A stretch of 64,000 nucleotides of DNA, taken from assembly GCA_958450365.1 (NCBI GenBank), contig CAUEEP010000742.1, positions 1,132,001-1,196,000 on the forward strand, written 5' to 3'. This document shows positions 59,040 to 64,000 of this stretch, piece by piece. Under the pieces are notes generated by a model. The model made no database searches. It was not told where the DNA came from and saw only the letters and a program-made list of their open reading frames with translations. The stretch's first letter is position 1. Each line of letters starts with the position of its first letter. Made by a program: the position numbers and the translations under genes. The DNA is from Mesorhabditis belari. Taxonomy: Eukaryota > Nematoda > Chromadorea > Rhabditida > Rhabditidae.

Positions 59040-59292
59040 TGCTTCATTCTTGTCAACCCATTGATTTTTCTATATTTTTGCAAATGCTGGCACGCACGGA
59101 AAGAACATTTCAAGTTTTAGCGTTTGAAAGTTTCAAAAAATTTCATAAACTCGCGTGATTCGAAAAAAAACGATAAGACATTTTCTTGAAACTTTCAAAC
59201 GCTAAAATCACACGCTAAAATTTGAAATTTTCTTTCCGTGCGTGCCAGCATTAGCAAAAATATAGAAAAATCAATGGGTTGACAAGAAAATT
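59040..59292. repeat. Imperfect inverted repeat enclosing two convergent motif copies
   Basis: The left arm (about 59048-59125) includes TTGTCAACCCATTGATTTTT and GCTGGCACGCACGGAAAG; the right arm (about 59205-59290) is its complement. A further direct repeat, CGCGTGATTCGAAAAAAAAC, appears at about 59001 and 59152. Each arm carries one copy of the cluster motif, so the two copies face each other. Confidence 0.75.
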
Positions 59293-62200
59293 CGGTGAAA
59301 AAAGCTCGTAGTTGACGATTTGCCAAATGAAATGGCGAAAACAAAGAAAAATGCCGGGGGAAACCGGGGAAAACCCGGTGAAATAGGGTAATTTCTGCCC
59401 CACCCGGGTGACTAAAGTCGAGAAAAATAAGGAAAAAGACACAAAAGTGGGCGGGGCTTGGAGAGGGAAGGAGAGGAGTGACCAGCCCAGTCGAAGACGT
59501 CATTTCTTCGGCATTTCACTACCCCGGAAAAGACTCAGAAACTCAGAAACGAGCAAAACACGGGAAACGAGCGGAATATTTTGAAATCCTGACCGTCATC
59601 GGAATTAATCGCCCATTCGTTTTAGGCTAATACATAGATGAAAGTTGATTTCATTGGGTTTCTCTGACGTTTCTGTTCCTGGAATTTTCTCAGCTCCAAC
59701 CAAGGAAACCCAAAAATTCTTTCTGAAATTTGTCAAAGCTGGAACACATGTCGAATCTTTGACTCACTATTTTTAGGTGAAGAAAGGCTCTTGACATTGA
59801 CCACTACTTGGTCGACTTCGTCCAGGTTTTTTGAGGGAAACGACGCGAAATTTAAGCCGAAAACAAATTTTTCTGCAATCCTGGCACACACCCTAGATTC
59901 TAGATTCTAAAATAAATCTATAGCTTTAGGTCGAAAAATTTTTTGGCCAGACACCCCGCCAGCTCAAAGTTTATCGAATTTTTTTTCGAAAGGCTGCAAA
60001 ACCACAAAAAAAACTCTTCCCGCCCCTCTCGTTGACCCGAGAAAAAGAAAAAAAAACTTCAGACAACAAAAAAACGAAAAAAGGAGCGGCTCGAAAAAAG
60101 CGGTTAAGAGAAAAAAGGTTTCTGCAAAAGTTGATGCAAGAAATTCTTGGAACTGCTGCAAAAATTGCAAAAAACAGCAATGAAAATTCAACAACTTATT
60201 TCTAATTTTGCAAGCTGGATGTCAGGCTAAACGGGGAAAATGAAAATTTCGCTGGTTTGGCTTTGAATCAATTACCCAACTTTGTTCCGATGATTCTGAA
60301 AGCTTGCCAAAATAAAAAAAGCTAGCAAGAAAGCTAGCAAATACCAGAAATACAAGAAAGCTAGCAAATACCGTGCCCTCCAGATTGCATATCAAAGTTG
60401 AAAGTTTTAGGGAAAATTTGAAAATTTCCTCTGAAAAGTTCCAATTCTCAATTTCGGGCTGACTCTGAGGGGAGCGGCGATTTTTTTACGCCCGTAATTT
60501 TCGCGTTTTATAAATGACTTTTTTCTTATCTCATTTTTTTTCAGCTACCCGAGCAGGTACTAAATAAAAAAAGTGGTAAAAAAAAGAGGAAAGGGGATTT
60601 TTGAATGAAGTTCTTCCACTTCTTTTCAAAGATCTTATCAAATCGAGGCTCTTGGCCCGTTTTTCACCCAAATTCCCCCTCATTAATACGAATTTTTTGA
60701 CCGTTTCACCTATCATGGAAGGCACACTATATTTTTTTGAGGGTCAATTACTATTCGAATGCAAAATTTGAAAATAGTGCTACGCTTAGGGATTTTAGAT
60801 TGGTTAGATGGCTTAAACTATTCATTAGATTATAGAAAATGAGATCCTGGAATGCAGTTAGAAGTTCTTAAAGTTATAACAAATAGAATGAGTATTAGAG
60901 GTTAGAAAATAAAAGTGAATCAGCGAAAGAATTTGATGAGCAAATTTTGTTCACAAAAAGTGCATCGTCGAAATTTTCAAATGTAAACAAACACAATAAC
61001 AATTCCCGACAACCAAGATTTCCCAAAAGAATCGATAAAATTCTTGCATTGCATCGATGCCAATCCACGAGCGTAAGGGGAAAACCGGTGGATCCGGATT
61101 TCGAGGAGGCGTCATGGGCACAGGGCTGAGGCTGCGAAGCCACTCCAGACCTCACCCCAAACAGGTTCCCTCACCCCCTGGGCTGGCTGGCTGCTGGAGC
61201 TGGATGGTTGCAAAAAGCAGTCACACACCACATAACACAGCCCCAGCTCCCCATTCATAGGATTATCTCGAACTACGAAATCTGACTTGTTAATGAGTGC
61301 AAATTGCCTGATGCTATCCAGTATGCGAAATTTTTGTTCAAAAAATTCACGGTCTAGTGCACAAAACTGAAAATTGAAAGATGAGGGAAAAATGTGTTCT
61401 ATAAATTATAGAGTGATATCCAGGATATGCAAAAATTCTCGAAAAGATACGAGACTCTACAAGAGTTGTCGAGAAAAATCAATACTCCGATTCCGGGTAC
61501 GGTGGACTGAAGCGCGCGTTTTCGAGAGTCCGGCCGAGACTCGGAAAAAAGGCGTACTGAGGTCCAGGATGAGGAATGGGAAAATGGGGGGAGAGATCGA
61601 GAAGGGAGCGGAGGAAAGAGATGGGGCAAGTCACGCGCCGAACTGGACGTCCTGACTAGGGGACTGGGGGATTGGGGGACGACTGGGGTTCATCGGAAAC
61701 CCCACCCCCACCCCAACCCATTCGATAAAATGCCATCCAACATCCCCGAAAGCAAGCAATATAGCTAAAATGTATCGGTACAGTAGATTCAGTCGAGATA
61801 TGCTAATTTGTGCAAGTCTGATTCGGCTAAATGCAATGTAGCTTTGAAATTTGCATAAAAATGTACTATGTGCTATCCAGAAAGACTGAAAACATAATAA
61901 ATTATCGAAAAGAATAAAAGAGAAGCAGCTTTTTGTTTCGAACTCTCTTCCCCGGTGAATGACCTCTAGAAATGATAAAATATGCGATCTTTTCAATTGG
62001 AAAGGACAAATTGGAGAGCATATCATGAAATGAAAGTGAAATTGAGGGACACGGGGAAAGAGGAGAATGCTGCTAACTATGGGATGATCGAATGGCGGTG
62101 GCAGCCTCTCCCCCTCCACCGCTTCCCAAAACCGGTCCATCCCTCTTTCCAGCACGTCGATTCTCTTCTGTGCATGCCAACTAGCCCTCGGCGACGGCTA

Positions 62201-64000
62201 AAAGCACCGCTTATGATTTGTTCTCTGATTTTAGTGAAGGGAAAGAGTTTCGCCGTTTTGATGCAATCCAAATTTTTTTGGAGACCGAAAAAATTACTTT
62301 GCCAATGTCTAACCTGCGCTCCAGGATGGTCAGATCGAAAATCAGATTTCAAAAAGCTTTCCAAATACGGCATAAAACCGAGCGAGAACGAATCGTACAT
62401 GGGAGTCTTTTGAAATTTGCTGACTGAGACTCAAAAAACCCCGATCCCACCCGAATGCCCTCCATAGTTTTCCCCTGAATCATCGAAAATGATAAAAGGC
62501 GTTTGGAATAGCTGGGAAAATGGCGTTGACGGAGTTTCAGGGAATGAACAAACATCTCCCTTCCTATCTGCCCCCCCCTCCCCCCCCCCCCCACCACCAA
62601 CTCTCACATCTCTCCGCCATTTTCCCTCTTTTTTTCTTTCTCTCAAGATCAGCTGACTTTTCAGGAGACGCATAGGCAACGGGAATAGTAACACAGAGTA
62701 CACAGAGCATAGCGAGAGAGGGATATTTTTGGGGGTCAGTCCGGTCAGACCAACTTTTTTTTTCGATGGGTAAAGATCTCAAATTTCTACGCAAAAATGG
62801 GCAGTGACATCCAGGATTGAAGAAAATTCGGTTACAACCTTTGAAAATTTTATAATTTTAGATATTTCATGGAGAAGGGCACCGGGTCGACCGTCTTTTT
62901 GGCTGGATTTTTAAACTGAGAAAATCGACACTCAAAAATTGCCTCCTGAGATCCAGGATTGATGAAAAGGTTCATGAAATTGTTTAAAAATAAAGGGCTC
63001 AAGGAAATTTCAAGCCAACATCGTTCTTGCTTTGTTTTGACTGGGTGGGCGGGAGTGGGCGAGTGGGCAACTCACCCAACTCTTCCACTTTTTCACATCT
63101 GTTTCAAATCGGTTACATCAAAAACGAAGCTGCTTGCTCACTTCAAAAATAGTTTAGAAATTTCGAAAACAAAAATGACTGTTGCTACAGGAAAAGTTGA
63201 CGAATTGAGAGAATTTGAGAAACTAAACATTTTCAAAATTCAAAATTTGCATACTTTCAAAAAAAAAAGTGAAAAAAATAATAGTGTGTGCTCCAGATTG
63301 GGCAAAAATTGAAAAAATGATCCAGGATTTTTAATAAAAGCCAAAGGCAGGTTGGGGTCAAGGTACAGGGTTTAGAATTTTTAGAATTTTTGGAATTTTT
63401 GGAATTTCTAAAATTCCCATGAAACAGAGTGTGTTCCAGATTGCTGAGAATTCACAAAATTTATCTAGAGTACCTTGAAAACTTTTCAAAAACGACCAGG
63501 TGTAGTGTGGGTGGGGGGTGAGGGTTGCCAAGGTCTGGGTCTAACTGGGGTCTGGGGTGAGGAGGAGTAAAAATGTGTAAACTCAAGGACGGGGGTCCTT
63601 TCCCCCCCCCGCTCCTCTTGCCCCCACCCGCCCCACACTTTTCTCACTTTTCCGAGACCCATCCTGGAAAGTCGTCGAAAAATGCGGAGGACCCAAGAAC
63701 ACACGGCGACGCGAAAAAAGCGGGACGGCTGTAAATTGCGGCCTTTGCACTCACTTCCGCTAATTTATAACCATCAATTGATGTAATCTGGAACGCATGG
63801 AGAGTTGTCCGCAAAAATTTCCCCTGAAAAGTGAAAATATCGTGGTGTAGCTGGAGTTTTTGAGATCTAGCCTGTTTAACGCTGGCGATAAGGCCAACTG
63901 GGCTCATTTTTATGGATTTGGCATCTATGGAGCGCACACTTAACTAATAGTATGTAGATTTTGTACCCTGGCTCTACCCCAGTTACCGTACCCTATAGGA

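Larger units (their letters stand above)
55573..63999. other. Gene-free block carrying motif cluster B
   Basis: No exon series can be supported over these 8.4 kb, although it is somewhat GC-richer in places. About thirty copies of TCCTGGAnnGCAC-like sequence occur in both orientations: near 56504, 56807, 57166, 58252, 58933, 59089, 59240, 59740, 59880, 60372, 60716, 62312, 63289, 63430, 63790 and 63928. The sub-form TCCTGGATGTCA occurs near 56356, 57118, 60216 and 62806. Truncated TCCTGGA copies lie between them. Clusters A and B share the motif; the gene-rich middle has almost none (one CTGGATGTCAGGC at about 18942). Confidence 0.6.

Noticed and set aside
61631..62155. 174-aa minus-strand open frame, the longest uninterrupted one outside real exons and repeats
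   Set aside because: Composition is like random AT/GC-mixed sequence, competing frames overlap it, it spans no recognised domain, and no acceptor or donor flanks it.

Overview
The window looks like nuclear DNA from a rhabditid-type (clade V) nematode. The evidence is: many short introns with GT...AG ends and TTTTCAG/TTTTAG acceptors; several genes whose first ATG lies at or within about 10 bases of an acceptor, as expected for spliced-leader trans-splicing; a nematode serpentine chemoreceptor; a three-PAN-domain secreted protein; and many Tc1/mariner-type elements. Most short open frames are chance. Real genes were rebuilt exon by exon from splice sites and phase.

Layout. 238-315 (minus) is the first exon of an F-box gene running off the left edge. 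2.0-6.0 kb has no gene but carries about a dozen copies of a short motif, [A/C]TGGAnnGCAC. 8.3-16.2 kb is a ~145-bp satellite in two opposite-facing arrays, the larger one split by a broken pogo/Tigger-type transposon. 17.3-21.4 kb (plus) is a ten-exon Sre-like chemoreceptor with a 1.6-kb Tc1-type element in one intron. 21.9-23.3 kb (minus) is a five-exon secreted Gly/Tyr/Ser-rich protein with a TATA box. 26-38 kb is a transposon-rich zone built around a large unrecognised minus-strand gene (about 37.9 to 28.8 kb). Part of its 3' region is duplicated in inverted orientation at 26.0-26.7 kb, and one intron holds a 2.27-kb mariner that itself carries a foldback element and a 44-bp tandem repeat. 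LINE and Ginger/KRBA2-like fragments lie in its first intron.

40.2-49.0 kb (minus) holds two genes in the same direction: the DEAD-box helicase DDX47/RRP3 (14 exons, 505 aa), then about 400 bp downstream an unrecognised gene with a CCHC knuckle and an Arg/Ser-rich stretch. This spacing suggests an operon. 50.2-51.3 kb (plus) is a small RRM protein like SLIRP. 53.1-55.6 kb (plus) is a secreted PAN/Apple-domain protein of 487 aa; a 35-bp exon in it appears to come from a local tandem duplication that copied the end of the previous exon. 55.6-64.0 kb has no gene I can support and is the second, denser cluster of the motif (about thirty copies).

The genes do not form one pathway: there are one ribosome-biogenesis helicase, one mitochondrial-type RNA-binding protein, one chemoreceptor, two secreted/cuticle-type proteins and two unrecognised conserved-looking proteins. 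The most unusual signals are the paired motif clusters, the duplication-born exon, two foldback elements with perfect 8-bp target duplications, the inverted gene duplication and a perfect 75-bp palindrome.
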